NCBI GenBank assembly: GCA_964471475.1
Contig: CAYYFQ010000007.1
Location: forward strand, 19,855 to 83,854
DNA length: 64,000 bases
Direction: 5' to 3'
From: JAJNBD01 sp964471475
GTDB taxonomy: Bacteria; Pseudomonadota; Gammaproteobacteria; CAISUE01
Below are positions 26,467-34,807 of the stretch, one piece after another. A program made the position numbers and the translations under genes. The notes below the pieces were generated by a model. That model was not told the DNA's origin, searched no databases, and saw only the letters and a list, made by a program, of their open reading frames with translations. Each line of letters opens with the position of its first letter. Within the stretch, counting starts at the first letter, position 1.

Positions 26467-27725
26467 TCCTTTTGTTTATTAGTTAATTTAACATGTGACA
26501 ACGCAAACAAACTAATAAGCCCACAAAAAATCAGATAGACTGCGGGCGCTGTTTTCAAATGAAAAAACTTCGTTATAAACGTTACTATTAATGGCGTTGT
26601 TCCACCAAAAATAGCCATGCTTAAATTATAACCAACAGACATTCCTGTGTAACGCACATAGGTTGGTAGCATTTCTGATAATACTGCGATAATAGAGGAG
26701 GCTATAGGAGCTAAACAAATAGAAAGGAGTACCTCTGCTAGCAAGCACTCCCCTACCCCACCTTTTTCCAACAAATAAAAAATAGGGAACGCCATTCCAA
26801 TAGAAAGGAATATTCCAAGATAAAAAATGCCTTTTTTGTCCCACTTATCTGTCAGAAAACCAAAAATTGGTACGAGAACCGTAAGTACAAATAATCCAAA
26901 AAAACTAATCATCATAGATTCTTTTAGATTTATCTTAACAACTACTGTAAAAAAGGTAGGCAAGTATCCAATTATGATGTAAATAAGTACCGCCAATAAA
27001 CTACTAACAAAAAAAATCAAGCTCATCGGTTTCAAAAATTTCTTGGTACAATCAATCAGTGGTACCTTAACAAGTAAATTCTCTTTTTCAGCGATTAAAA
27101 ACATCGGTGATTCACCACATCTTAACCTAAGCATTAATGCGAGTATCCCAAAGAAAAAAGACAACAAAAATGGGATACGCCATGCGAATAAAACAACTTG
27201 ATCATTTGAAAAAAAACTGCTTACTAAGAAAGCAATAGCAGAACCCATCAACAAGCCAAAATAAGTGCTGCACATAATAAAGCTGCCGTAAAATCCTCTT
27301 TTCTCAGCACGTGCGGACTCAACCAAGAAAGCACCTGATCCCGTCAATTCCCCACTAACAGCCAATCCTTGAAAAAAACGCAGCACCGTTAACAAAATTG
27401 GCGCAAAAACACCCATCGTTTTATATGTTGGAAGAAGTCCAATCAGCGTCGTTGGTAATGTTATAAGAACAATGGAAAGTAACAGCGCAAAACGGCGCCC
27501 ATATTTATCGCCAATATGTCCAAAAATAATTCCGCCGAATGGTCGCACAATAAACCCACTTGCGAAAACCCCAAACGTCAGCATCATAGCAGAAAAAGTG
27601 TCCGTCGTAGGGAAAAACAATCTTGAGAATATTGACGCAAAATACCCATAGAGAGCAAAGTCATACCACTCAAGCGCATTCCCAACAACGTTGGTCAAGA
27701 TTAGATTGAAATCATTTCGATTCAT
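26463..27725 (-). CDS. MHS-family MFS transporter (ProP-like)
   Basis: This 420-residue protein has twelve hydrophobic segments. The MHS family opening NVVGNALEWYDFALYGY is followed by the MFS motif in loop 2-3 (GHIGDKYGRR) and the FFQGLAVSGEL motif of helix 4. Members carry osmolytes, dicarboxylates or shikimate by proton symport, and the substrate here is unknown. The start overlaps the elbB-like stop by 14 bases, so both are one operon. Confidence 0.9.
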   Translation of the reverse strand: MNRNDFNLILTNVVGNALEWYDFALYGYFASIFSRLFFPTTDTFSAMMLTFGVFASGFIVRPFGGIIFGHIGDKYGRRFALLLSIVLITLPTTLIGLLPTYKTMGVFAPILLTVLRFFQGLAVSGELTGSGAFLVESARAEKRGFYGSFIMCSTYFGLLMGSAIAFLVSSFFSNDQVVLFAWRIPFLLSFFFGILALMLRLRCGESPMFLIAEKENLLVKVPLIDCTKKFLKPMSLIFFVSSLLAVLIYIIIGYLPTFFTVVVKINLKESMMISFFGLFVLTVLVPIFGFLTDKWDKKGIFYLGIFLSIGMAFPIFYLLEKGGVGECLLAEVLLSICLAPIASSIIAVLSEMLPTYVRYTGMSVGYNLSMAIFGGTTPLIVTFITKFFHLKTAPAVYLIFCGLISLFALSHVKLTNKQKD

Positions 27726-28377
27726 TGCTTTTTATAATTTCCACTAATGCTTTAACCAGTTTATGAATCCCCTCATAAACTTCAACAATGTTATTAGCCA
27801 CCATATTAGCAGGTGTACTAACCACCTTGTTTTTCACGTCAATAATAATATCCTCTGCTTTACAGTCTTTGTGCGTTGCTCCCATTCTTCCAATTTCTTC
27901 TGCGAGCGATTTATCATTGCCGATAGTTAGTTCAGCATGTTTGAAAATTTTGGGAATCATCATGGGTGCTATACAAATAAATCCCATTGGCAAACCTTGA
28001 TTAATCGCTTTATCAATAAAAATTTTCACATCAGGATTGAAAGTGAACTCCTCATGTTTCTCTATCCAATTACATAAGTGACTTACAGCGCCAACACCAC
28101 CTGGGAAAATTACTGCATCATAGTTATCAACTTTTGCTTCACTCAAAGGTTTAATTTTTCCTCTTACTAATCGACTCGCCTCTTTTAAAACACTTCTTTT
28201 CTCTTCCGATTCTTGCGTGTTTGTAACATGGTTTATTACTTGACTTTGTTGAATATCAGGAGCAAAAGCATCCCATTCAACTTTTTCCTGAGCTAGAGAT
28301 AGCAGTGTTAACACTACCTCGTGCGTTTCTGAACCATCGTTTTGACCACAACCCGCTAATATTAAAGCTATACGCAT
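27712..28377 (-). CDS. elbB: ElbB-like DJ-1/PfpI superfamily protein (glyoxalase III-type)
   Basis: This 221-residue protein starts MRIALILAGCGQNDGSETHE, typical of ElbB. The nucleophile-elbow Cys lies in GFICIAP near residue 130, and PGGVGAVSHLCNW near 90-102 is the family signature. E. coli ElbB shows weak glyoxalase activity and was linked to isoprenoid supply. The gene has GGAG 7 bases before the ATG and is cotranscribed with the transporter downstream. Confidence 0.92.
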   Translation of the reverse strand: MRIALILAGCGQNDGSETHEVVLTLLSLAQEKVEWDAFAPDIQQSQVINHVTNTQESEEKRSVLKEASRLVRGKIKPLSEAKVDNYDAVIFPGGVGAVSHLCNWIEKHEEFTFNPDVKIFIDKAINQGLPMGFICIAPMMIPKIFKHAELTIGNDKSLAEEIGRMGATHKDCKAEDIIIDVKNKVVSTPANMVANNIVEVYEGIHKLVKALVEIIKSNESK

Positions 28378-28525
28378 ACAAATTCTCCAATTTTAATAAA
28401 ATAAAAATATGCTCTTCTAATGCGATTGTATCGCTATATGCTTGTTCAGTGGCTTAGGAACATCGCTGCCCTGCCGCCTCAAGCAAGTTTTCCTATAACT
28501 TTTCTCCATGCACACCACGAAGATA

Positions 28526-29425
28526 CTACAATTTAGTAAGTATGCTATTAATCTCTTTCTTACATTTAAAAATGAGCTCTACCCTCCCCTCTTCCGAGCT
28601 TTTCATCATAAGTTTAACCTGCATCGGATAAAAAGCTTGTTCAAGTTGTTTTAATAACTTTTGATCATTAAACGAACTTTCCTGCTTTTTTTCAGGGAAA
28701 ACAGACGCGTTATCCTTACCCTCTTGCCGGCAAATTTTTTCAACTTCCCTAACACTTAATTTTCTTGTTATTACTTGCTGAGCAACTATCGCCTGTTTAT
28801 TGGTTGGAAGTCCTAAAATGGCTCTCGCATGCCCATACGAAATTTGATTGTTAATCACCTGCTGTTTAACCTCTTCTACAAGATCAAGGAGCCTCATCAT
28901 GTTGGTAACCGTTGCTCGGCTTTTTCCTACTTTTTTTGCAACCTCCTCATGAGTAAGGTTAAACTCTGTTAAAAGACGGTGATATGCTTCTGCTTCTTCG
29001 ATTGTGTTTAGGTTTTCGCGTTGAATATTTTCAATAATTGCTATCGCTGTAATATTCTCATCGCTTAACTCTTTTATGATTGCGGGAACTTCGGTTAAGC
29101 CTGCAATCATTGCCGCCCTGTACCTTCTTTCTCCTGCAATAATGACATAATGCTCTTCATTTTTTGATTTTTTTAATAAAAGCGGTTGTAAAATTCCTTG
29201 GATTTTAATAGACTCTGCTAATTCAATTAGCGTATCTTCTGAAAAAATTTTTCTAGGTTGAGACGGGTTTCTTTTTATTTGATTGATATCGACCCATTCA
29301 AATTTTGTATTTTCATGTTTCCCGTCAGTTTTTGATTCGATAATATTTGTGTTTTTTCCAAAAACAGCGTCTAAACCAGATTGAAGCACCGCTTTATTGC
29401 TTTTGTTTTTATGATCTTTCAACAT
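28526..29425 (-). CDS. parB: ParB/Spo0J-type partition protein 2
   Basis: This 299-residue protein has the ParB N-terminal CTP-binding domain (QPRKIF, LQPLLLK, and the GERRYRA box near residue 100), the central helix-turn-helix (THEEVAKKVGKSRATVTNMMRLL), and a C-terminal dimerisation part. It is of chromosomal Spo0J type, unlike the second ParB of the same operon. The start overlaps the trfA stop by 17 bases. I saw no canonical TGTTTCACGTGAAACA parS site in the window, so its centromere may be one of the origin-region palindromes. Confidence 0.93.
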   Translation of the reverse strand: MLKDHKNKSNKAVLQSGLDAVFGKNTNIIESKTDGKHENTKFEWVDINQIKRNPSQPRKIFSEDTLIELAESIKIQGILQPLLLKKSKNEEHYVIIAGERRYRAAMIAGLTEVPAIIKELSDENITAIAIIENIQRENLNTIEEAEAYHRLLTEFNLTHEEVAKKVGKSRATVTNMMRLLDLVEEVKQQVINNQISYGHARAILGLPTNKQAIVAQQVITRKLSVREVEKICRQEGKDNASVFPEKKQESSFNDQKLLKQLEQAFYPMQVKLMMKSSEEGRVELIFKCKKEINSILTKL

Positions 29426-30245
29426 AAGAATCCTGTTCTTTACGTAATACGTGTAGAGTATTGCTTACATCAATGTAAAAGTCTTTTAAGAAACCTATTT
29501 TTATCAAGTTACTCAGCGCCTCTCTTAAGGTTTCTTTAAAGTGTGAAAACTTTTTTGTGCGTGTGCCACATAAATTAAAAATCGTCGAAACCTTTAGCGG
29601 ATAAGGTTTTTCATGAGAAGAGTAGAAAGCATGTAGCCATTTTGATAGAGGCGTTAATTTTATCCGCTGATCCCAATTGATTTTCGTATATCCGTTTGGT
29701 CTAAGGAGCTTTATTATTTCACTCTCCAAATATATCTTCCAATTTTTAAGTCCTTCCCCATTGCCATCTTCAAACTCAAATTTTCTAACCAAAGATACAA
29801 CTATTCCAGCTTGGGTATCTTTATTTTTAATTGTTAATGAAGTGGCACTTAAACGAGATAATATTTCAAACAGCATTTGCTTATAGTGACTGGTCTTCGG
29901 CCACCCAAGTAATCTAATAAAGGAAAATGGCATAAATTCGATATACATTTCTTTATAATCAATATTAAAAAAGTCATGGCTTAGCGCATGCAAAATTAAC
30001 ATAAAAACATCTGCATCATCTTGCCTTAATTCTTCACCTCTGTATTTAATTATTGTTTGCCCGTAAGCAGAAATAGGCTCATCTTTAAAAAAAGTCCTTT
30101 TTTCTTTTTTATTAGCTACTGTAAAAAGTGCTGACCTAATAAGATCATTCGCAACTATTCTTTTTCCATTTGGCGAATATGGTATATCTTCTCTACAAAC
30201 ATGCTCGGCTATTTCAGTTGTTTGTATTTCCATGTAGTTACTCAC
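29409..30245 (-). CDS. trfA: TrfA-family plasmid replication initiator
   Basis: This 278-residue protein has the TrfA-like segment GQTIIKYRGEELRQDDADVF near residue 65 and a winged-helix pair arrangement expected of iteron-binding initiators. TrfA binds iterons, opens the origin and loads DnaB with or without host DnaA. Four iterons spaced by one helical double-turn and DnaA boxes lie 2.5 kb upstream on the same element, which supports the assignment. It is placed between two parB genes, overlapping the first by 8 bases and the second by 17. Confidence 0.88.
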   Translation of the reverse strand: MSNYMEIQTTEIAEHVCREDIPYSPNGKRIVANDLIRSALFTVANKKEKRTFFKDEPISAYGQTIIKYRGEELRQDDADVFMLILHALSHDFFNIDYKEMYIEFMPFSFIRLLGWPKTSHYKQMLFEILSRLSATSLTIKNKDTQAGIVVSLVRKFEFEDGNGEGLKNWKIYLESEIIKLLRPNGYTKINWDQRIKLTPLSKWLHAFYSSHEKPYPLKVSTIFNLCGTRTKKFSHFKETLREALSNLIKIGFLKDFYIDVSNTLHVLRKEQDSYVERS

Positions 30246-31263
30246 ATGTGTTTATAAGAAAATCGGAAATGTGTTTTATTTTTTCATTAGTAAGACTACC
30301 TTGATAAAGGGTTATGAGTGTTTTTTTATGGCCTTGCTTAACGCTTAAAAGAACGTTGTTGTTTTTGTCCTTAAAGGTATGCACTTGTGCCCCCGCTGCT
30401 TTTTTTCTCTGATCCCCCTCCCCTTCATATTGATCTATAAAAGAATCGATATTTTCAGCGTGTATTTTTTTGTTGCCAATATTAAAGGATAATTTTTTTA
30501 GTATTTCAAAGTGTTTTGGATCTTGGGCAAGTGTAGCCAACTTCACGGCGGTTTTTCTAGAAATATTTTTGAAATTGGGTATTAAATTCATCAGCTCCGG
30601 TGGAACCCTTATGTAAGCCATAATATCATTCAGTGTTTGCGTTGATATCTTCAATTGCTTTGATAGTTCCCTTTCTGAATCATACAATCCCCTTTCTATC
30701 ATCAGTTTATAGTTAGTAGCTCTCGCATAATCACTTATGTTGTTTCTAGCTATGTTTTCTTCATCTTGGTAGGCGGCGGCTTCTTGATCAGTAAGAGATT
30801 CTTTTATTAAAACAAGCAATTTTACCCCTGCTTTTTTGCAGGCAGTCCACCTTCTTGTTCCATAAATTATTTCGAATTTTCCGTTCTCAGTTGGCCTAAC
30901 TAAAGCGGGAATTTTTTGTCCTTGAAGTTTAATTCTTTCGGCTAGTTCATCAATATCCCCCATCTCATCATCTGGCCTATTCGCATACTTCCATCGATAA
31001 CAAAGCTCAGTTGGAACATAGGCAGCTTTAAATTCAGATAATACATTTTTTACTTCCCTATTTTTCACCACAGGATAGTCTATTTTTTTTTCTTCAATCC
31101 TTGGGTTTATTTCGGGATGTTTAGGAAAAGCAGACAAGTTTTTTTTATTTTCTTTTTGGCTGTGAGGTGTGGTCTCTACATCTTCAATTTTAACGCCAGA
31201 GGCTTCTATCTGTGATTTTTGGATATCAAGAAGATTTGCAAGTGCTGATTTTGCTTTCGCCAT
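30238..31263 (-). CDS. parB: ParB-family protein 1 (plasmid type)
   Basis: This 341-residue protein has a ParB N-terminal domain with GTRRWTACKKAGV in place of the GERR box, the NNISDYARATNYKLMI region, a helix-turn-helix at about residues 185-215 (SERELSKQLKISTQTLNDIM), and a C-terminal part resembling plasmid P1/RepB-type ParBs. It follows parA by 23 bases, so parA and this gene form the plasmid partition pair. An N-terminal extension of about 90 residues is polar and charged, possibly the ParA-contact region. Confidence 0.9.
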   Translation of the reverse strand: MAKAKSALANLLDIQKSQIEASGVKIEDVETTPHSQKENKKNLSAFPKHPEINPRIEEKKIDYPVVKNREVKNVLSEFKAAYVPTELCYRWKYANRPDDEMGDIDELAERIKLQGQKIPALVRPTENGKFEIIYGTRRWTACKKAGVKLLVLIKESLTDQEAAAYQDEENIARNNISDYARATNYKLMIERGLYDSERELSKQLKISTQTLNDIMAYIRVPPELMNLIPNFKNISRKTAVKLATLAQDPKHFEILKKLSFNIGNKKIHAENIDSFIDQYEGEGDQRKKAAGAQVHTFKDKNNNVLLSVKQGHKKTLITLYQGSLTNEKIKHISDFLINTCE

Positions 31264-31286
31264 TATTTTAGCTCCCTAGTCTAAAA

Positions 31287-32477
31287 TTAATTTTCAGTTT
31301 CATTCTTGCTATTTACGTCATACTGCCATTCTATTTTTATGAGCTCATGAATTTCCTCATTCAACTTATTTGCGTAGCCTATTGCTCTCTCATAAGTTTT
31401 TTTGTCTGTTAAGGCTCTATCCATCTCATACAATGTTTGCATGTTTGCAGCAGCCGTTCTAACAGCTTCCGACTCCACCATGTAATTGGTCATAAAATAT
31501 TCACCAGCATATCTTTGCAGCAATAAGTTCATTTTAGTAGAACTTACTCTGTTATCATGTTTTGAATTAAAAATTTTAATCCAGTCATAAGTCTTCTCCG
31601 GTAATCTTTCTAAAATTTCAGCTGTCATTTTGAAAAACTGTGATGTACTTGCGAAATCTATCATTGTTGGCGGCATTCCAGTTGTTAAAATATTTGCTGC
31701 CCAAATACCATTTATACTAATCATTCCCATTGATGGTGGTAAATCGAGAATAATAATGTCATATTCTTCATAAACTGTTTTTAGTGCTCTATCTAAAAGA
31801 GCATAAAACTCAAATGACTCTCCTTTTGATGCGTGTTGTGCAATTTTAGTTGGTAGGATAAGTTCTGCATTGTATAGACCTAAATTGGCTGGGACTAAAT
31901 CAAGGCCATCCCAGTAAGTTTTTTTTATGTATGGTCTTATGTCTGTACTTTCACCCGTCAAAATTTGTAATATGGTATCTTCCTCACTAAACGAAGCATC
32001 TGGAATATAACCAAACATGTGTGTAGCAGAGCCTTGACTATCTCCATCAACAATCAAAACTCTATAACCTTTCAATGCAAAAAATTGTGCGCAATCTACT
32101 GCTTTTGTCGTTTTACCTACCCCGCCTTTAAAGTTAACAAAAGCCAATATAGCCGGTGGTTTTTTTTCAGGTTTTCTAGGCCTTGTACCAAAATGATTTC
32201 GGAGTTGGTTTATTAGCTCCAAAGTATATTGTCTATCTTCACGTATTTTTTTCTGTTGAATATCTGGTTTTGGTAAATTGTCTTTTTCATCTATTCTCCT
32301 TAATGTTTGCGTTGATCTTCCAATCATTTCTGCTGCTTCAGAGATACTCCAAGTTTTAAGTTTTTTTTGATTGTCTGGTTGTGTTGCAAGTTTGTTTAAT
32401 TCGAGGTATGCTTCGAGGAGTTTGCTGTGCAATAGAGAACAGATCTCTTTTCCGGAAAGTTTGTGTTGTATAGCCAT
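31287..32477 (-). CDS. parA: ParA partition ATPase (type Ia, with N-terminal HTH)
   Basis: The start at 32477 has AAGGA about 9 bases upstream and is preferred to the in-frame start at 32531. The 396-residue protein has an N-terminal DNA-binding part of about 110 residues with a MerR-like helix-turn-helix (SISEAAEMIGRSTQTLRRID). It then has the deviant Walker A KGGVGKTT and a Walker B-like IIILDLPPSMG. Type Ia ParA proteins repress their own operon and move plasmid copies. It leads the operon parA-parB-trfA-parB. A long inverted repeat lies 130 bases upstream. Confidence 0.93.
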   Translation of the reverse strand: MAIQHKLSGKEICSLLHSKLLEAYLELNKLATQPDNQKKLKTWSISEAAEMIGRSTQTLRRIDEKDNLPKPDIQQKKIREDRQYTLELINQLRNHFGTRPRKPEKKPPAILAFVNFKGGVGKTTKAVDCAQFFALKGYRVLIVDGDSQGSATHMFGYIPDASFSEEDTILQILTGESTDIRPYIKKTYWDGLDLVPANLGLYNAELILPTKIAQHASKGESFEFYALLDRALKTVYEEYDIIILDLPPSMGMISINGIWAANILTTGMPPTMIDFASTSQFFKMTAEILERLPEKTYDWIKIFNSKHDNRVSSTKMNLLLQRYAGEYFMTNYMVESEAVRTAAANMQTLYEMDRALTDKKTYERAIGYANKLNEEIHELIKIEWQYDVNSKNETEN

Positions 32478-32609
32478 TAAAATTCGTTCCTTTTTTAGCC
32501 AAGCGTTGCGTTTTTTTGGATTGTATAACAAAAAATGCTACGTTGCAACTTTCTTGTGTTTTTTTGTTTTTTCTTTTTAAAAATAATTTTAAAATTTTTT
32601 ATTGTGCTG

Positions 32610-32650
32610 CTGTGGGAATGTGGGAAACGAAGTTTTCCACATTTCCACAG
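32610..32650. promoter_or_regulatory. 41-bp near-perfect palindrome with repeated TTCCACA elements
   Basis: Two 19-base arms around a 3-base centre pair at all but two positions, which are G-T. Each arm holds a tandem TGTGGGAA or TTCCACA element. TTTTCCACA at 32633-32641 fits the relaxed DnaA box TTWTNCACA. It lies between the parA start and the iterons, so it could be the ParA operator, an extra DnaA-binding site, or both. Confidence 0.65.
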
Positions 32651-32700
32651 CTTAGTTACAATAAATTTAAAATTATTTATTATATTTATTTATGTTCGGT

Positions 32701-32776
32701 CAAGTTATACTTTTTTGTCGTCCAAGTTATACCTCTTGCCGCTCAAGTTATACTTTAACTATCGGTCAAGTTATAC
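32701..32776 (+). repeat. Four iterons of the plasmid origin
   Basis: CAAGTTATAC occurs at 32701-32710, 32723-32732, 32744-32753 and 32767-32776, with start-to-start spacing of 22, 21 and 23 bases, in the same orientation, each preceded by GT, TC or GGTC-type bases. Spacing of two helical turns is typical of TrfA-type origins. TrfA from 29409-30245 is the likely binder. Confidence 0.9.
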
Positions 32777-32790
32777 CGCTTTTCTGTTAT

Positions 32791-32809
32791 TTATCCACAT
32801 ATCCACAGG
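32791..32809 (+). promoter_or_regulatory. DnaA boxes next to the iterons
   Basis: A perfect TTATCCACA lies at 32791-32799, followed directly by a second partial box TATCCACAG at 32800-32808 (one base off the consensus at the start). They are 14 bases after the last iteron, as in many iteron plasmids, and mark the likely origin core. Confidence 0.8.
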
Positions 32810-32852
32810 TACAAGAAAAAATACAATTATTTGAATATATTAAAACTATTTA

Positions 32853-32868
32853 ATCCGGCGCGCCGGAT
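32853..32868. repeat. ATCCGGCGCGCCGGAT palindrome, copy 1
   Basis: A perfect 16-bp palindrome with core GGCGCGCC. The same 14-bp core TCCGGCGCGCCGGA recurs at 33387-33400 and 33581-33594, and the inner 8 bp at 33629-33636. A repeated GC-rich palindrome in AT-rich surroundings close to parA/parB suggests binding sites for a ParB (parS-like) or a global repressor. Confidence 0.7.
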
Positions 32869-33032
32869 GCTCGTATTTAATTCTATTGCTATTAAGCGCC
32901 CTACTTTTATTAATTAAGGCTGGGTTTTTGCTTATCTAAAGCAGCTACCCTTATCCATAGTTATTCTGATACACAACACTTTTGTTAAATGGGAAGATGT
33001 ATTTTTTTACCTAGATTGCTATGTCTTGAAAT

Positions 33033-33052
33033 AAATCCGCTATAGCGGATTT
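33033..33052. repeat. 20-bp palindrome AAATCCGCTA / TAGCGGATTT
   Basis: Perfect 10-base arms without spacer. The core differs from the GGCGCGCC family, so it may bind a different regulator. A KfrA-type protein or one of the ParB proteins is possible. Confidence 0.6.
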
Positions 33053-33380
33053 GGTTGCTTTTTTCTTCCGTAAAGTTATTTAATGCAAGGGATTAGTTTT
33101 TATGTTAAGAAAGTCGGGTTACAAAATTCTATTTTGATATTTGCTGTGCTTTGAGTTCTTTGTTTAGATGAGAGCGTAATTGAGCACAAAATTTACAAAA
33201 GCGATTATGTGGATAGTACGGTAGGCCTGTAATAGTAGCTGAATTTAAAAGAAAGAAAATATATTTTTATTTCATAGGCCGCTGTTATTTTCCACCTTGT
33301 AGAAATTAATTTTAAATGAAGCTCCGCTAGAACTTAAGGAGAAGTGGATTCAATTATTCAAATACGATTAATGTGATCGA

Positions 33381-33406
33381 AATTAATCCGGCGCGCCGGA
33401 TTAATT
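33381..33406. repeat. 26-bp palindrome with GGCGCGCC core, copy 2
   Basis: The arm AATTAATCCGGCG is mirrored exactly, giving 26 bp without mismatch. The outer AATTAA arms are specific to this copy while the TCCGGCG part is shared with copies 1 and 3. Confidence 0.72.
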
Positions 33407-33575
33407 GTAACTTGTATTATCGTCTACTTTTATGAGCGCGTGGCGTTAGCAAAAAGATCGAGAGAAATGCTATTTCAATTGGAAAAATTATGATTTCATT
33501 GGGGATCTAATTTTTAAAAAAATTAACCATGATTATTAATTATGATGTTTAATTGATGCGACGAGATAAAGGTTG

Positions 33576-33599
33576 TTTTATCCGGCGCGCCGGATAAAA
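33576..33599. repeat. 24-bp palindrome with GGCGCGCC core, copy 3
   Basis: The arm TTTTATCCGGCG is mirrored exactly. It lies 38 bases before the inverted iteron pair, so the two site types may act together. The outer TTTTA arms differ from those of copy 2, showing that the copies are not simple duplications. Confidence 0.72.
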
Positions 33600-33628
33600 T
33601 AGTTTTAATATATTCATATAGTTGATTT

Positions 33629-33672
33629 GGCGCGCCGGTCAAATTATACCATGTGAAAAGTATAATTTGACC
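33629..33672. repeat. Half GGCGCGCC site plus inverted iteron-like pair
   Basis: GGCGCGCC at 33629-33636 is followed directly by GGTCAAATTATAC (33637-33649) and, after 10 bases, its exact complement GTATAATTTGACC (33660-33672). The elements differ from the iterons by one base (AAATT for AAGTT). The second extends to 33677, matching the fourth iteron with its CTATCG flank at 17 of 18 positions. Inverted initiator sites often serve as an autoregulatory or copy-control operator. Confidence 0.78.
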
Positions 33673-33950
33673 GATAGTCCTGTGTGCTGTTAGTCTGTAA
33701 TTTTCTTATTTACGTAACGTTAACTTGATATTTTAGGGAATAATAAAGGTGATTATGAGTAATTTAGGGTAGGAATTTTTTCAAGTTTATATGGCCATGA
33801 AAGAGGAGCGCTTTAGTTTATCGTTGCTCGGTACTTTTTTAAGGACATCTTTTGTGAGAAGCTTAAAAGGAGAGGGGGCTATGGCTCGTTTTCTGTTTAC
33901 CGGAAACATTGAATTCAATGTTAAAACTAACTATTATTTGCAAGAGCAAT

Positions 33951-34628
33951 TTATTTTTGTTTTGTTGGGTATCTGGCGAAGTTGGATTTTTTTTCAATAG
34001 CAAGTAGTTTTCCTTTAAGTGAATTAACTTCAAGCGTTGTTTTTTGATAAAGGCCTTCAATTTGTAAACAGCGATTCGTTTGTCTTTCAAGGTTTTTTTC
34101 AAGGTTTGATATGTCTTGTTTCAATTGCTTATTTAGATCAGAGGCTTTAGAATGTTCAAGGTTCACTTCTTGAGAAGCTTTTTCAAGCTCAGCTTGCTGA
34201 AAGAGGAGGGCGCTTTTTTCATTGGCAATTAGTGTGTTTGCAAGGAGTAGGGTGGTATTATCTTTTGCTGCATCAGCGAGGGCTTGTTGCAGTTGTGCAT
34301 TCTGGCTTTCTAACTTGTGGACGATCACCAATAATTCTTGGTGATCTCTTTCGGCCTGTTCTAGTTGTTGTTTATAAGTTAGCTGAGCGTTTGCATGCAG
34401 GCGGCCAAACTCTGCATAGATAGCGGTCTCTAGGTGAAGGGACATCCTCAATGTTGCTTCTTTGGCTAATGCTTGGTTTTGTTGCCATTGACGCTTAAAC
34501 TCAGCAATTTTTGTAAAACTGCCGCCAATTTTATCAACAATGCTTCTGACCGTTATTTTCTCGCCTAACGCCTCGAGCTGGCCTATGGCGTCTAAAAAAA
34601 TATCGTAGGTAATAGAGTTGGATTTCAT
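33951..34628 (-). CDS. kfrA: KfrA-like plasmid DNA-binding protein 1
   Basis: This 225-residue protein has an N-terminal helix-turn-helix region of the KfrA type (ITVRSIVDKIGGSFTKIAEF, residues about 25-45) and a long alpha-helical, Gln/Glu/Leu-rich coiled coil from about residue 65 to 210. KfrA of IncP plasmids binds its own promoter and supports stable inheritance together with IncC/KorB. It lies at the far end of the origin region, opposite parA, consistent with that role. A second KfrA-like gene is at 48435. Confidence 0.85.
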   Translation of the reverse strand: MKSNSITYDIFLDAIGQLEALGEKITVRSIVDKIGGSFTKIAEFKRQWQQNQALAKEATLRMSLHLETAIYAEFGRLHANAQLTYKQQLEQAERDHQELLVIVHKLESQNAQLQQALADAAKDNTTLLLANTLIANEKSALLFQQAELEKASQEVNLEHSKASDLNKQLKQDISNLEKNLERQTNRCLQIEGLYQKTTLEVNSLKGKLLAIEKKSNFARYPTKQK

Positions 34629-34807
34629 GGTTAAAAAATAGTTGTTAAAGCTATTTGTGGGGATGATAACATAAAATAACGACCACTGTTACTTTGTGTT
34701 ATTTGAAGAATCAATGAAAAATAAAATGTGGGAGGGTGGGGCTGGTGATAGTGTACCTAGCGCAACCAACAATGGTTAGTATTTGGTCTTTTGTTAACTG
34801 TTTTCCC

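Larger units (their letters stand above)
32532..33950. other. Origin and centromere-like intergenic region (1.4 kb, no gene)
   Basis: No coding frame is convincing. From left to right it holds the 41-bp palindrome, four iterons, DnaA boxes, then five further palindromes at 32853, 33033, 33381, 33576 and 33629-33672. The sequence is very AT-rich apart from the GC-rich palindrome cores. I interpret it as oriV plus binding sites for ParB, the initiator or other plasmid regulators. Confidence 0.75.

Noticed and set aside
33791..34000. Plus-strand 69-codon frame at the kfrA end of the origin region
   Set aside because: Overlaps the 3' end of kfrA on the other strand, no domain or good ribosome site. 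Probably chance.
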